Shown here: positions 53,803 to 64,000 of the stretch, piece after piece | Layout: every line of letters begins with the position of its first letter | Position numbering within the stretch: position 1 is the stretch's first letter | Source of the DNA: Oegoconia quadripuncta | Lineage: Eukaryota > Arthropoda > Insecta > Lepidoptera > Autostichidae | Direction: 5' to 3' | Length of the DNA: 64,000 bases | Assembly (NCBI GenBank): GCA_949316235.1 | Contig: OX438744.1 | Span: 25,841,578 to 25,905,577, forward strand | Made by a program: the position numbers and the translations under genes | Notes under the pieces: model-generated | The model's input: only the letters and a program-made list of their open reading frames with translations | The model's database searches: none | What the model was told of the DNA's origin: nothing

Positions 53803-54194
53803 GCTTTTTGGCGGGATCTCGGCGAATGAAGTTGCAATTTTCTTTATAATTCTTATAATTTGTGCATTCTGACTTTTGAAGCTTAATAATGGCAGAATAT
53901 TGTGCAGCAAAAGTTAGTGATGGTGTACAAGTGAAGGGAAGTGTAAATTAAAGTGCGTAACGGAGCCTTCGGGTTCCCACAAGAAGCCGCCAAAATCTTT
54001 TGTAAAGCATTCTGCCACTTTACTGAATAATGACTTGACCGTGATTAGACTCTGTATACAGCAAGTATACGACGAATTACTTGTTTTGACTGAGACTGAC
54101 TTACAAACTGAAGAAATAAGAGAAATAAGACATGGATGTTATGGGCTAGATCCCTTTGCCTTCTCCTAGAGGAGAGAATAAAACGAAAAAAAAA
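53803..54194 (+). mobile_element. Repeat-E, full copy with 15-bp duplication
   Basis: 392 bases from GCTTTTTGGCGGGATCTCGG to AATAAAACG plus an A-run. The direct repeat ATTCAACTGTGAAAG flanks it (53788-53802, 54195-54209). AATAAA just before the A-run and a TCTCCTAGAGGAGA stem resemble the 3' end of a Pol II transcript. No A or B box is present. Confidence 0.9.
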
Positions 54195-54209
54195 ATTCAA
54201 CTGTGAAAG

Positions 54210-54999
54210 AAATAAATTCCATTCCCTAATATTGAACCGGCAGTTTATTATTCATACTACAAAGTCCACTGCCGAACCTAGTTGATCTGCTGAGCTGTAA
54301 ATTACGTAGTAAGTACTAAGCCAGTAGATTCTCCGAAAGTCTAGTGTTGTTCGAGAGATGACAGATGTAGCATATTGCAATATATTTAAGGATATTTATA
54401 TTTAGAGATCGGGTATGCATGTGTCAAAGTTGTGGTATGTGTGTTAGTTGTATCTGAAAGTGTTAGAGACGATGATAGTGCTGCCGGTGTGCCTGCTCAG
54501 TCCTACGATACAAACTTTCTTGGTCTTAGCTGGTAGTACATAGATTGCAAAAATTTGAGGCCAGAATCAAACAAAAAACTTGCGAAACTGGCTCAACATT
54601 CAGCGGACGACAACTTTTAACCAGAAAACATTAGCATTATAATAATTTTATCGAAATAACAATCAGAGAAAAGCGGTAAGCCCTGGTGTCAGGCATACAC
54701 TTGTTTCCGCCTTTGTGAACACAAACAAACAACAGGAAAAAACTCTTTAATTAACACCCCCCTTCCCCCTGCTACCGCGGTCCCCACCCTAGCCGGCTCT
54801 GAGAACAACCCCTTCACAATCCTCGGCAAACAGTTAACGCCGGAATGGAAATTAACAGAAATATTTAACAGATGTAAGCGAGGAAAAGTGTTGTTAATGA
54901 GTCAGTAATAAGGGTGGGTTGTGAGGAGGGAAAAGGGGGATCTTATTGGGATTATATAAGGTCTCTTTTCGCTAATCTGCGATTACGTGCTTCTGCAAA
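54210..54999. other. Unassigned sequence
   Basis: A C-rich tract (ACCCCCCTTCCCCCTG) lies near 54760. No exon or repeat. Confidence 0.4.
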
Positions 55000-55531
55000 T
55001 ATCTATGCTGTTTCCTTTAGCAGACGATAAAAATAGTGATAAACATGATGTCAATACAAGAAATAAAGATAAACTTGCAGGTCACATAAGTCGCCTCCGC
55101 AAAGTCAGTAATTCATTCAAAGGGTCATGTATACGCTTTTTCAATAAGGTTCCAGTTGAAATACAAAATCTTCCTCTCAATAAATTTAAAGATACTATAA
55201 AACAGAAACTTAGTAACATAGCGTATTATAAAATATCAGACTATTTAGATGATAATCATCACTGGACATAATCAGATCGTTCGCATGCCAGGCTATTTCA
55301 CAATTAATAATGAAATATAAAAACCTTTTTGTAATATAAAAACCTTTATGTGAAATCAAAGCCTGATTTTAAAAGAGAAACCCTTCGAGTTTCTTGCTTG
55401 TTCTTCTCAGGGGAAAATGGCATTTTGAACAAGCAGTAGCTTAAAAAAATTAAAATTTACTATGTAAAATTGACTATTTTAAGTGTACTCTGTGTACCTA
55501 CAAAATAAAGCATTTTTGACTTTGACTTTGA
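55000..55531 (+). pseudogene. LINE-D C-terminus, longest copy
   Basis: Encodes NTRNKDKLAGHISRLRKVSN, SFKGSCIRFFNKVPVEIQNL, PLNKFKDTIKQKLSN and YYKISDYLDDNHHWT with stop at 55271. The full 3' untranslated region and (TTTGAC)n tail follow. The family is the same clade as LINE-R by its matching terminal layout. It is 5'-truncated. Confidence 0.85.
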
Positions 55532-56894
55532 GACAAAGGCTGCTTCCAAGACGAAATTCTTTAGACCAAGAGAAAAGAAAGACGGATGTTAATAGAATGC
55601 AAAGTGTAGCCACTTGTCTGAACATGTCACGAGCTATTGCCGCTCGATAGTGTTCAGTCATCTCCTTGTTTGTTTTTTCATTTACGTCATTAAGTACTTT
55701 AAATTTTATATTATTCTAGAGCCGTCACTCGATCGCATGTCAACTTACAAAATTCATTCATTATATTCCATATTCTTAGCATAGGCAGACATTTTAGTCT
55801 CTGCCCTCTTGCCCACAGCGTGTGTGATGTGTTTTGATGTGCATGCAAGTGTAAAGGCCTGTAAAAATAAACAATGGATTGTGGCTTAATTTTTATCGTG
55901 CAGCGTGGTCTATCTTTTTCTTGATCTGAGTTTTGTTCTATAAAATAACCTAACGAGGCACTACTTCGATAGAATTTAAAAGATGAACAAAGAATAGATG
56001 GGACCAGGAATCGAACTGAATTTCCAAACGATGAGAAGCAGATTTCTAGATTTTTAAACTACGATGACTGCTGCAAAACATGTCGCATTTTCTCTGATTG
56101 TCAACTCAAAACAATAATAAATCTTTTATTGAAGACATTCCAAGCTAAAGGTGTTTATGAATCACACCATTTTTACCCGGATCCCTTTGCTCGTCTGTTT
56201 TAGTCGTGCGAATGATTAATTTCAGAAAATTATCTCACTAACACAGACTTTTCCTTAATAATTAAAAGGGTAAAACGGATTAAATTTTTTCACGCCGGCA
56301 GCTAGGTCGTTACCAAGTTTCGGGGCAGTAATTGTCTTTTTACTTTTTAAAAAACAAACATAAATACGAGAAACGCTGGTAATAAGTTTCGAAATAACCC
56401 CGCGTTTCCCCCTTTATCCGTACATACTGGGCTACATCTGATACGAGACAACTTTCCCGGGCAAAAAGTTTCAGGCCAGAGATAAGACGAGGTATGTAAA
56501 TACAGAAATTGTAGTAACACCCCCTCGTCTCCCCTTAGGAACTCAGGGTATGAGAGTGCGTGGCGCGTGCTCAGAATGCGATATGACTCTTTGTTTTTAT
56601 CACACGAGTTCTTGTTTTTGATGACGCACAGCGTAGAGTTGAAACGGATTTGCCATCACGTATTAGAGGGGTAGGAAGGTGCATTGAAAGTTGAGCCGTT
56701 TCGAGTGGGTTCGAGTTGAAATGTATCGATGTTTCCTCAATGTTCGACGTAAAAGTTTCGTTCGTTGTCGAACTTTATCCATATTTACAGTACAACTTCT
56801 TCGGCTGCTGCAGTGAACTGTAACAACTTCGTTCTGGCCGTGCCAACGCCTCTGACTTAATGATATTCGGGAGTATTTGAGAATTCTTGACAGA
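55532..56894. other. Unassigned, no repeat identified
   Basis: Second-longest stretch without a repeat. It contains AT-rich and balanced patches. No splice-bounded frame was convincing. Confidence 0.4.
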
Positions 56895-57410
56895 AAACAA
56901 ATGAAAATCTCGAATACATATATCTTTCTTCTTCAATTTAAGAGCTATGCTATTTCGGTGGAGTAACGACCATGTCTCTCTACTTTCCGCCCTCGTTTTA
57001 ACCTCTTGGTACGACACGACATTAACCTTTTCTTTCACTTGGTCAAAGTAATTACGCCTAGGTCTTCCCCTTCCTCTCTTTCCTTCAATCTTTCGCTCAA
57101 TTATGTTCTTCAAAAAAATATCGTGTCGTATCAAGTGACCTATCATCTTTCCTCTTCGGTTCTCAACTGTGGCTAACAGGCATCTCTCCTCCTTTGCCAT
57201 CATTAACACCTCTTCATTTGTTCTCTTCTCGGTCCAGCTTATTCCCTCCATTCGTCTCCAGCACCACATCTCGAATGCCTCTAACCTTTCCCTATCCCTT
57301 TGTGTTAATGTTCATGTCTCACAGCCGTATAAAGCTATACTCCACACATTGCATTTTATCAGCCGCTTTCTAGCTTTTTTGCTTATCTTTACGCTTACCT
57401 AATTCGATAG
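56895..57410 (-). pseudogene. LINE-V reverse transcriptase C-terminus
   Basis: The minus strand reads NVWSIALYGCET, a TGA where tryptophan is expected, then TLTQRDRERLEAFEMWCWRR, MEGISWTEKRTNEEVL, MIGHLIRHDIF and EGKRGRGRPR, ending in a lysine-rich tail at about 56925. This LYGCETW...FExWCWRRM...SWTxxxTNEEVL...GHxxRH order is typical of RTE-like and related LINE C-termini. It is the most complete of five LINE-V copies. Confidence 0.8.
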
Positions 57411-57629
57411 TTTTGTTTACAATGCTATCTGAATATTTGACTATAGATATGTAGATCTGTAAATCTGTTTCTATTAGATAAGCTTACATTTTCGAATTTT
57501 ATTTTTCCTGTATGTGGGTCTAAACCTGACCAGCATCGCAACTATCTACTCTTGATGGTACTTTGCTGACTTAGCCTTATAGAAAATTTTGGGAGATCTA
57601 AACCAAAGATGTAGCTTTTTTTTATGATA

Positions 57630-58060
57630 AACTGGATACGCGTTAGACCACAATCTCACCTGATGGGAAGTGACGATGTGACCGATGATGAAGCACGCGA
57701 TCTCAGTAGATGCCTATTCACCCTGCTCTTGAAGATCCCAAGGTTGTAGGATTCAGGAAAGACTGACGCTGGAAGGGAGTTCCATGCCTTGGCTGTTCGC
57801 ATTATGAATGAAGAGTCGAGCCGCTTAGTGCGAATGTTCCGTACGTTAACTACATACGGGTGGAATCCCTCCCCACGCATAGTAGTCCGAAGATGAAATG
57901 GCGATGGTGGAATAAGATTGTGTAATTCCAACGCACACTCACCGAAGTGCATCCTGTAACAGACTGAGAGACAGGCGACCTTGCGACGGTATTCGAGGCT
58001 CTGAATGCTATTAAATGATCTAAACTTAGTAGTTCCTTTGACACTAAAGGTCTCACTCTG
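57630..58060 (-). pseudogene. LINE-P C-terminus
   Basis: The minus strand encodes GECALELHNLIPPSPFHL, GEGFHPYVVNVRNIRTKRL, DSSFIMRTAKAWNSLPASVF and PESYNLGIFKSRVNRHLL to a stop at 57656. It is the terminal segment of a CR1/Jockey-group reverse transcriptase, open over about 98 codons, and the reference for the copy split by the Helitrons. Confidence 0.8.
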
Positions 58061-59140
58061 ACTAGTCCTTTACTTTTTCTTTACGATGACCTGTTTGCAT
58101 TATAAGTTTGCATGCTTTACTTTGGAAATTCATTACTTTTCGCGTCAGCATTAACCACACAAATTCAGCAATTCTTACAAAAATGAAATCAAATTTGGTT
58201 CATTAAGTCGGTAAATAGCATTATCAGCACTCGTATTACTCGTACTTTCGATAAAAATGAGACCAGCATTAAAACTGATATTTCTCTTCTGTCTCAATCA
58301 TTTTTACAAGGTACCGTTCATTACTTTACATTAAGTACACAGATAGACAAAGGGACGTCGGAAATATTAAATTATCATTTTAAGAAATTGAAAGCAAACA
58401 TTTCTTTTCTCTCGTCTCTTAAATTTGTGAGTCATCAGCGATTATTTGCATAACGCTCTGAATAAGGACCGATACAGTCTCCGAATTTGGGGGGTCACAG
58501 GGATTTGTAAATTGTGATTTATAAAATTGGCTTGGAATCGACGTTTTTTGAATTCAATCGAATAGTTAAATAGATTGCTCAGTATCGAATGATTGATGCT
58601 TCGTTGCTAAATAAACGAACAAAACTCCACAATTTAATGTTAATAGATATGCATTTAATTATAATGATGTCACACACAATATTGTTTCTAAAGAAATTGG
58701 AAAAATAAATAAAAATGAAACACATTATATTGTAGAAATTAGCAGAACCTGTTGTGTCGTCTCTATTATGTTGTATCTGTATGTCTTTTTTTCTTGTGTG
58801 CAATAAATGATAAATAAATAAATAAATAAATTATAAACCATGTGTGTTTGCCCCAGAAGAGGATCAAAACACTAGTATTTTGCTGTAATCTAAGAGTGGA
58901 TCATGAAATACACAGCTTTAATGTATAGTGTTTTGTATTAATATTACTTATTATGATTATTAACACAACTACTATATTGGAATACCAACAATAAAATTAC
59001 ATGTGTGTGTAAAATTACAAGTCACACATGCGCGTTTAATAATTCACTCATGATTGGATTTTCCTTTAAATAATAATAAGTATGAGATACTTAAAATAGA
59101 GCTTTATTTTTCAATCATGGTTGTTGGTTGGTTGGTTGGT
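58061..59140. other. Unassigned AT-rich sequence
   Basis: Only short (AAAT)n near 58810. No exon or repeat. Confidence 0.4.
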
Positions 59141-59346
59141 TTACCTACCTACCACCATCTTATCTAAATCTGCCGCCAAGCAGCAATGTTGATAGCATTG
59201 TTGTGTTCCAGTTGTCAGAGATAAGATAGCCAGTCCCCCAAATGTGTTGGGGTTTCCGGGTCAGTACGCTTCCACCTTCGACCTCATCTTCACTTAACAT
59301 CAGGTGTGATTGAGGTCAAGTACCAACCCGTTATGCATAAAAAAAA
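59141..59346 (+). mobile_element. SINE-A, 5'-truncated
   Basis: Starts in CTACCTACCACCATCTTATC without a head. Preceded by a (GGTT)n tract. Ends with an A-run. Confidence 0.85.
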
Positions 59347-59424
59347 TCAACAAATACACAATAGATGATTAGATATTATTATTATTATTAAGAGCCCATA
59401 GTCACAGATTACTAATAAGTTACT

Positions 59425-59800
59425 AAAGTCCATAGTGTCCCACTGCTGGGCAAAGGCCTCCCTCATCTGTTTCCAGTCGTTTCTGTTCTTGGCGAGCACA
59501 AACCATCCCTCATTAAAACAGAGGAGCATGGAACGTAGCATATTGGGAGTCAAACTGATCGACCGCGTCAGAAATGCTGCACTACGCTCACGGACTCGGA
59601 TCTCTGAGGTAGGGAAAAAGCGGCAACGTTGAAGTGGGACTGGGCGGGTCACGTGGGCCGCATGCCGTGCGAGTTGTGGGCAAATGCGTCCACTATTTGG
59701 ACTCCTACAACCGCCAGACGCAAACGGGGCAGACCGCGAAAACGGTGGAGAGACGAGCTTGACAGTTTTAATAAGGGATTAGATATTACTTACGCGAAAA
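59425..59800. pseudogene. LINE C-terminus, two parts in opposite orientation
   Basis: The plus strand 59512-59790 encodes RSILGVKLIDRVRNAALRSR, TRISEVGKK, then after a one-base loss KWDWAGHVGRM and RKRGRPRKRWRDELDSF. The protein end expected after it (LAKNRNDWKQMREAFAQQW) is found immediately upstream on the minus strand (59425-59511). The end is therefore inverted, or two copies lie head to head. Confidence 0.65.
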
Positions 59801-60069
59801 TATTTTCCTATTATGGCTGTATCACAATTATTGTAACTAATCAGTAAACAAGTTGGGCTTAAGAGATGTTATTAATAGAATTATGTGTATACTGATTGTA
59901 TGGTCATAAAATTTATAGTAATAAAATTATTGTGGCGAAAACGTTTCGCTACAAACTTCCCCTTCACGGAGTCGCGGAAAGGGTAATTAAAGTATTAGTA
60001 AGAAGTTATAAGCAAAAGCACCACTCATCTCCGTTCCTGAGTAGAGGACAACAGAACGCGCTAGGATCT
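59801..60069. other. Unassigned sequence
   Basis: Nothing recognised. Confidence 0.35.
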
Positions 60070-60385
60070 ATTTTTTTATGCACTACGGTTTGGTACTTCG
60101 ACCTCAATCACACCTGATCTTAAGTGAAGATGAGGTCAAAGGTGGAAGCGTACTGACCCGGAAACCCCAACACATTTGCGGGCTGGCTATCTATCTCTGA
60201 CAACCGGAACACAACAATGCTATTAACATTGCCGCTTGGCGGCAGATTTGGATAAAATGGTGGTAGGTAGCCAGGCGGACATTTAAAATGCCCTACCACC
60301 AACCAAACCGAGTACCCCGCTGGGGATCGAACCCGCGACCTTCGAATCGTAAACCCAATATTGTTTACATTGAGCCACGGAGGCG
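60070..60385 (-). mobile_element. SINE-A, nearly full length
   Basis: Minus strand with complete head. A small deletion lies between GAGTAC and CCCCGCTGGGG. Confidence 0.9.
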
Positions 60386-60908
60386 TCTGTGCTCTAAATA
60401 AGATTTTATAATTATAGAGTCCATGTCCCAAAATTTGCAATTGACATTTTGAACAGCGCGCGTATAAGGACGTCGGTCTTCTGCGAGAAGGTGGTACTTC
60501 CTCGGTCGAGCCGGCCCATTCATGCTGCAAGCTAAAAGATAAACTAACTTACAGCGTGGCTCTACCACTTTAAAGTCTAAAAAAAAATTTTCGCTTACTT
60601 TAACCCATTTTCGACTTTGAAGAGACCGAGATACATATACAGAGTGCGTATCGGAACTGACAACTGGGGTGAAATCCCTAGAACGGTAGGAACATTCGCG
60701 AAAAGTGATTTACCTATTTTTCCGTAAGGTGGAGGTCGTACTCATGAGTGAAGCACTTATGGTGCAATCGCAATCGGCATTCGCTTTAGATTTGAGCGAT
60801 GGGCGTTTATAGCTACACTACAGTTTCCAACTACAGTAGTTATCATCGCTATTTTATACTGTGTATATTTATTTCTGTATCCAATAAAATTATTCTTATT
60901 GTTCTTAT
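60386..60908. other. Unassigned sequence
   Basis: Nothing recognised. Confidence 0.35.
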
Positions 60909-60942
60909 TTGAGAAGTTAAGCAACACCTGGCGCGATCATTC
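60909..60942 (+). pseudogene. Second 5S rRNA-like fragment
   Basis: GAAGTTAAGCAACACCTGGC and GCGATCA match the same 5S stretch as 52381-52430 but shorter. A relic only. Confidence 0.5.
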
Positions 60943-61043
60943 AAGCAACCATCTTTTTATACGAATGTGACCATGATTCGAAAGGCTCGTTTAGAGCCTA
61001 GAGCCTAGAGAGAAGTTTGTTTGGCGTTTGGTTGGTTTTATTT

Positions 61044-61265
61044 CATCATCATCACCATCATCATCATCAGCTCCTAAATATCCCATTGCAGCGATATAGG
61101 CCTTCCTTCGTATAATAAGTATGGGCCGTTGTCCACCACGCTGGCCCAATGCGGGTAGGGGACTTCACATGTCTCTGAATTTTTATTTCTCAGGCATGCA
61201 GTTTAAGAGCAGTCGGATAAATGCACATAAGTAATTAAATTACATTTAAAAAGTCAATGGTACAG
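61044..61265 (+). mobile_element. Repeat-O copy
   Basis: (ATC)n start, ATCCCATTGCAGCGATATAG, GCCCAATGCGGGTAGGGG, TTCTCAGGCATGCAG and GTCGGATAAATGCACA, with a deletion before the last block. Confidence 0.65.
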
Positions 61266-61469
61266 TCGGCAACACAATTAAGATAGCAGGTTTGACTTTG
61301 ATGATATTGTTTGGAGGGTCTTGGTTGGATTTTCTTATAAATTCCTTTACATCCCATTTGATAGATAAATATCAGTTAAACTTAAATAACATACATACTT
61401 AAAGGTCATTCTGATCAGATTGTTAAATCAAATATATTAAAGAAATTACTAAACATTCACACGTCTCGA

Positions 61470-61705
61470 CATCTACCCAAATGGGGCGGTCAGAGATGTT
61501 CCAAACAATAGTGTATGGATGTTCCAAAAATTAAAATTTAATGATTGAAACAACATCCACGGTTCACCATATGAAATGTACAGAAATGCACACGTGACAG
61601 TGGGTGCAGGGAAACGTTTGAAACCATAGATGTTTTTTTGATGGAACGTTCTTTAGTCGCTTTTAACGACTTCCACGGCAAGAGATTTTTCTTTAGACTT
61701 TCTCT
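61470..61705 (-). mobile_element. Repeat-Q copy, diverged
   Basis: Antisense blocks GGGGCGGTCAGAGATGTTCC, AATGCACACGTGACAG and ACTTCCACGGCAAGAG in order. Confidence 0.55.
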
Positions 61706-62473
61706 ATCAATCAATCAATCAATCAATCAAATACGCTTTATTGTGTACCTACATTTATTTACATTTCTCCTACATATATTATATTAAATAAATACGAACT
61801 TGAAAATCTCTCCCCACCCAATAAAGGTGTATCGGCCGGAATATATAGGTAAGAGATATCTAACATCAATGAAAGTTCCGGGGTAGCAATTAAAATATTG
61901 AATAAACTACCATTCATCCCTGTTCTATTTTAATCTACGCCGAACGAGTCGAATCAATATCGGTTTAGATAATAATTGAGTTCACCACGTTCCGCATCTA
62001 GCAAAATTCAGATTGCTACCGCTAAAAAATAGAATCATATTTTTGTACTAAATCTGGGTATATTTGTGATAGTTTTATTTAAAAAAAATTTACAAAAATC
62101 CATTTAAGCATTTGGTTGAGTTGGACGGAGAAAAGAGGATAGACTCTATACTTCAGTTAAACACGACATGCCAATATTATAATAATATTAAAGTATATTC
62201 TGTCTTTCAAAACTGGACTACCATTTTAAAGGGCCATTGCTGTAAGAGAAAATTGTTATTCAAATAAAGGACCCATATTTCCAAGCTACGCAATATAAAT
62301 GCTCTAAACTAATACTGGCCTATGATTGATATGAACTACGATAACAATGGCCATAAGTTGTTGTTGTGTCAATTCCAAAATTACCCTTTTACCCTTTCTT
62401 GAAAATTGAATCAGCTCAATTCAATCAAACTCCCATGTAAACAAGCAATCGTTTATGCAATAACCTGCGGCTG
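61706..62473. other. Unassigned; possible 3' UTR of the exon at 62474
   Basis: No repeat recognised apart from a short (ATCA)n run near 61710. If the minus-strand exon is terminal, its 3' untranslated region lies here. TTTATTT near 62080 gives AAATAAA on the minus strand. Confidence 0.35.
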
Positions 62474-62601
62474 TCAAGATAACAGTTTGTCACCGAAACG
62501 GCCAGTCATGGGGCAGGACGCGTTGGTTGAGTTGTTAGCTGCCTGTGGGCAGGCGTGGCCGCACGCGATGTCGCGAGGTGATGGCCAGTACGGGTTGTCA
62601 C
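62474..62601 (-). CDS. Possible terminal coding exon, extracellular
   Basis: On the minus strand a pyrimidine tract (CTTTCTTATTG, then T-rich) ends in TTATTTTCAG, a strong 3' splice site. The phase-1 frame then reads DNPYWPSPRDIACGHACPQA, ANNSTNASC, PMTGRFGDKLLS and TGA. Three cysteines, overlapping N-glycosylation sequons (NNS, NST, NAS) and a CpG-richer composition differ from the surrounding AT-rich DNA and fit a secreted or ectodomain C-terminus. The domain is not recognised. A weak donor (TTCG|GTGACA) would make it internal. No upstream exon was seen before 64000. Confidence 0.4.
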
Positions 62602-63016
62602 CTGAAAATAATAAAAAAAAAACAATAAGAAAGAATTGAATCAAAATAATAGCGGGACTAGAGGCCCGGCTGAAAGCATCCTGCATTGTAGTTGATATGG
62701 ATAAACCTAAACGTGTCATTAGGTCATTTAGTTCCCAGGTTCGGCCCTTGCGAAAAAGTATGCACAAGATGCTTATTTCCTAGATCCTTCTTGGATCCGA
62801 TGGATGATGTAACAATAATTAGAAATAGAGCTTTGAAATGCCAAGGTCCAAGAATTTTGATCATTGACAATTACTAATTGTTAATGATGGTGTGGCAATA
62901 GCCACACCAGCCCTCATTATTGAGGATTGAAGTTGATTCGGCGCCAGTATAACTAAGTATAGTGGAAAAAATGACGATGCAGCCTGCAGAACTGACAGGA
63001 ATCCTGATAGGAATTT
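62602..63016. other. Possible intron of the minus-strand exon
   Basis: Contains the pyrimidine tract of the proposed acceptor (antisense, 62603-62636). Otherwise unassigned. A short inverted word TGGTGTGGC/GCCACACCA occurs near 62890-62910. Confidence 0.35.
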
Positions 63017-63342
63017 AACCGCCTCCGTGGTTCAATGTGAACAACATTGAGTTTACGATTCGGGGGTCGCGGGTTCGATTCCCAGCGGGGTACATGTTTA
63101 AGTACTCGGTTTCGTTGGTGGTAGGGCATTTTAAATATCCGCCTGGCTATCATCTACCACCATCTTATCTAAATCTACCGCCAAGCAGCAATGTTAATGA
63201 CATTGTTGTGTTCCGGTTGATAGCCAGTCCCCCAAATGTGTCGGGGTTCCCGGGTCAGTACGATTCCACCTTCGACCTCATCTTCACTTAACATCAGGTG
63301 TGATTGAGGTCAAGTACGAACCCGTCGTGCATAAAAAAAAGC
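63017..63342 (+). mobile_element. SINE-A, full length
   Basis: AACCGCCTCCGTGGTTCAAT head, B box GGTTCGATTCCC, complete body, A-run. Confidence 0.92.
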
Positions 63343-64000
63343 ATTGATGAAAACAAATATGACCAAAAAATCCATCGGCCAACATAGAATAGACAGCGTT
63401 TATCACTCCAGCGGGGTGTCACTTTGATGGCTCAGTTGTTTAGGCGTGATTTTGCCTAAAATGAATATTTGTCACGGACTAATTCATTAATGAAAGTGTT
63501 AAGGGACATTATGTACAGTAATAAATTAATGGTTACAAGATTATGGGCTCCATGAGACATGCAAGTGGCTATTTAAGAGACACCTAGATTTTAAAAAGCT
63601 ATTAAATCAAAATTATGTCCATTTTGTAGGAAATATCGAAAGTTTCTTTTATTTTCCTACTGCAGTATACGCGTACTACTGAATATAAACCTCTCCCATG
63701 GCGCAATTTGACGATAAACCCCTTTATCGTCTTTTACGACACCGACGAGAAGAGACTTGTTGCAGCTCTGTTCCTTTTCCGAACTACACACCAATATCAC
63801 GGGAACTTCTTGATCCGGAGCAATGCATTGGAATCAATTCCTCATAATAATTTGACCTTACCTTTACATTTACTCTCATGAACGTGCATCGAAACTTGTA
63901 TTATTGTATATATTATTTATAGCTGACGTCACACTGAGTTCTAGCGGTTACTCAAGTAGTTGCTAGTTGAGGGAGCTCGCGATCAAAGTGCGCTGCTCGT
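63343..64000. other. Unassigned, with Repeat-Q scrap
   Basis: Antisense Repeat-Q piece near 63722-63790 (TCTTTTACGACACCGACG, AGAAGAGACTTGTTG). Nothing else recognised. Confidence 0.4.

Noticed and set aside
53883..54170. Possible small protein encoded by Repeat-E (a frame ending in RHGCYGLDPFAFS)
   Set aside because: The frame is open in some copies, but copies 2 and 3 of the trimer have TAA within it, and there is no shared ATG. No evidence of coding selection.

Overview
This window looks like an intergenic or intronic stretch of a lepidopteran (moth or butterfly) nuclear genome. The base composition is AT-rich and open frames are short or broken. Nearly every recognisable feature is a eukaryotic transposable element of a type common in Lepidoptera: SINEs with tRNA-like heads, 5'-truncated LINEs, Helitron-like elements bounded by TC and CTAG, MITEs and a BEL/Pao fragment. 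No bacterial operon, CRISPR array, phage module or intact host gene is visible. The species call is an inference from element types and rests on no database comparison.

Only two places look like host exons. The first is a very GC-rich block at 35430-35640 (+). It holds a short upstream ORF, a strong start context and a signal-peptide-like first coding exon (35574-35637) that ends in a CAG|GTAAGT donor. The second is 62474-62601 (-), a possible terminal exon behind a strong polypyrimidine/AG acceptor, with three cysteines and several N-glycosylation sequons. No further exons were recognised for either.

Layout by region. 0-12 kb: SINE-A, SINE-B and SINE-C copies, LINE 3' ends, an unclassified Repeat-G and MITE-H. 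12.6-17.9 kb: two Helitron-like elements lie head to tail with no gap inside a LINE pseudogene, full of 14-bp minisatellites and 12-bp microsatellites. 18-20.8 kb: Repeat-G is interrupted by a long LINE reverse transcriptase (one in-frame TGA) and by Repeat-E. 21-29 kb: nested insertions, namely an interrupted SINE-B, a small Harbinger-like MITE, MITE-H inside Repeat-G, and a 400-bp element with very long inverted repeats. 29-35 kb is mostly unique AT-rich sequence. 35.4-36.5 kb: first exon and start of its intron. 36.5-46 kb: SINE pairs, MITEs, Helitron-I copies and a trimeric Repeat-E array with its own target-site duplication. 46.8-48.5 kb: SINE-A split by a chimeric BEL/Pao plus LINE insertion. 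49-64 kb: scattered SINEs, LINE tails, 5S rRNA-like fragments and unique sequence.

Family letters (A, B, C, D, E, G and so on) are my own labels from comparing copies inside the window. The most informative signals are nested insertions with visible target-site duplications, which give relative ages, and several inverted-repeat structures outside the SINE and LINE families.
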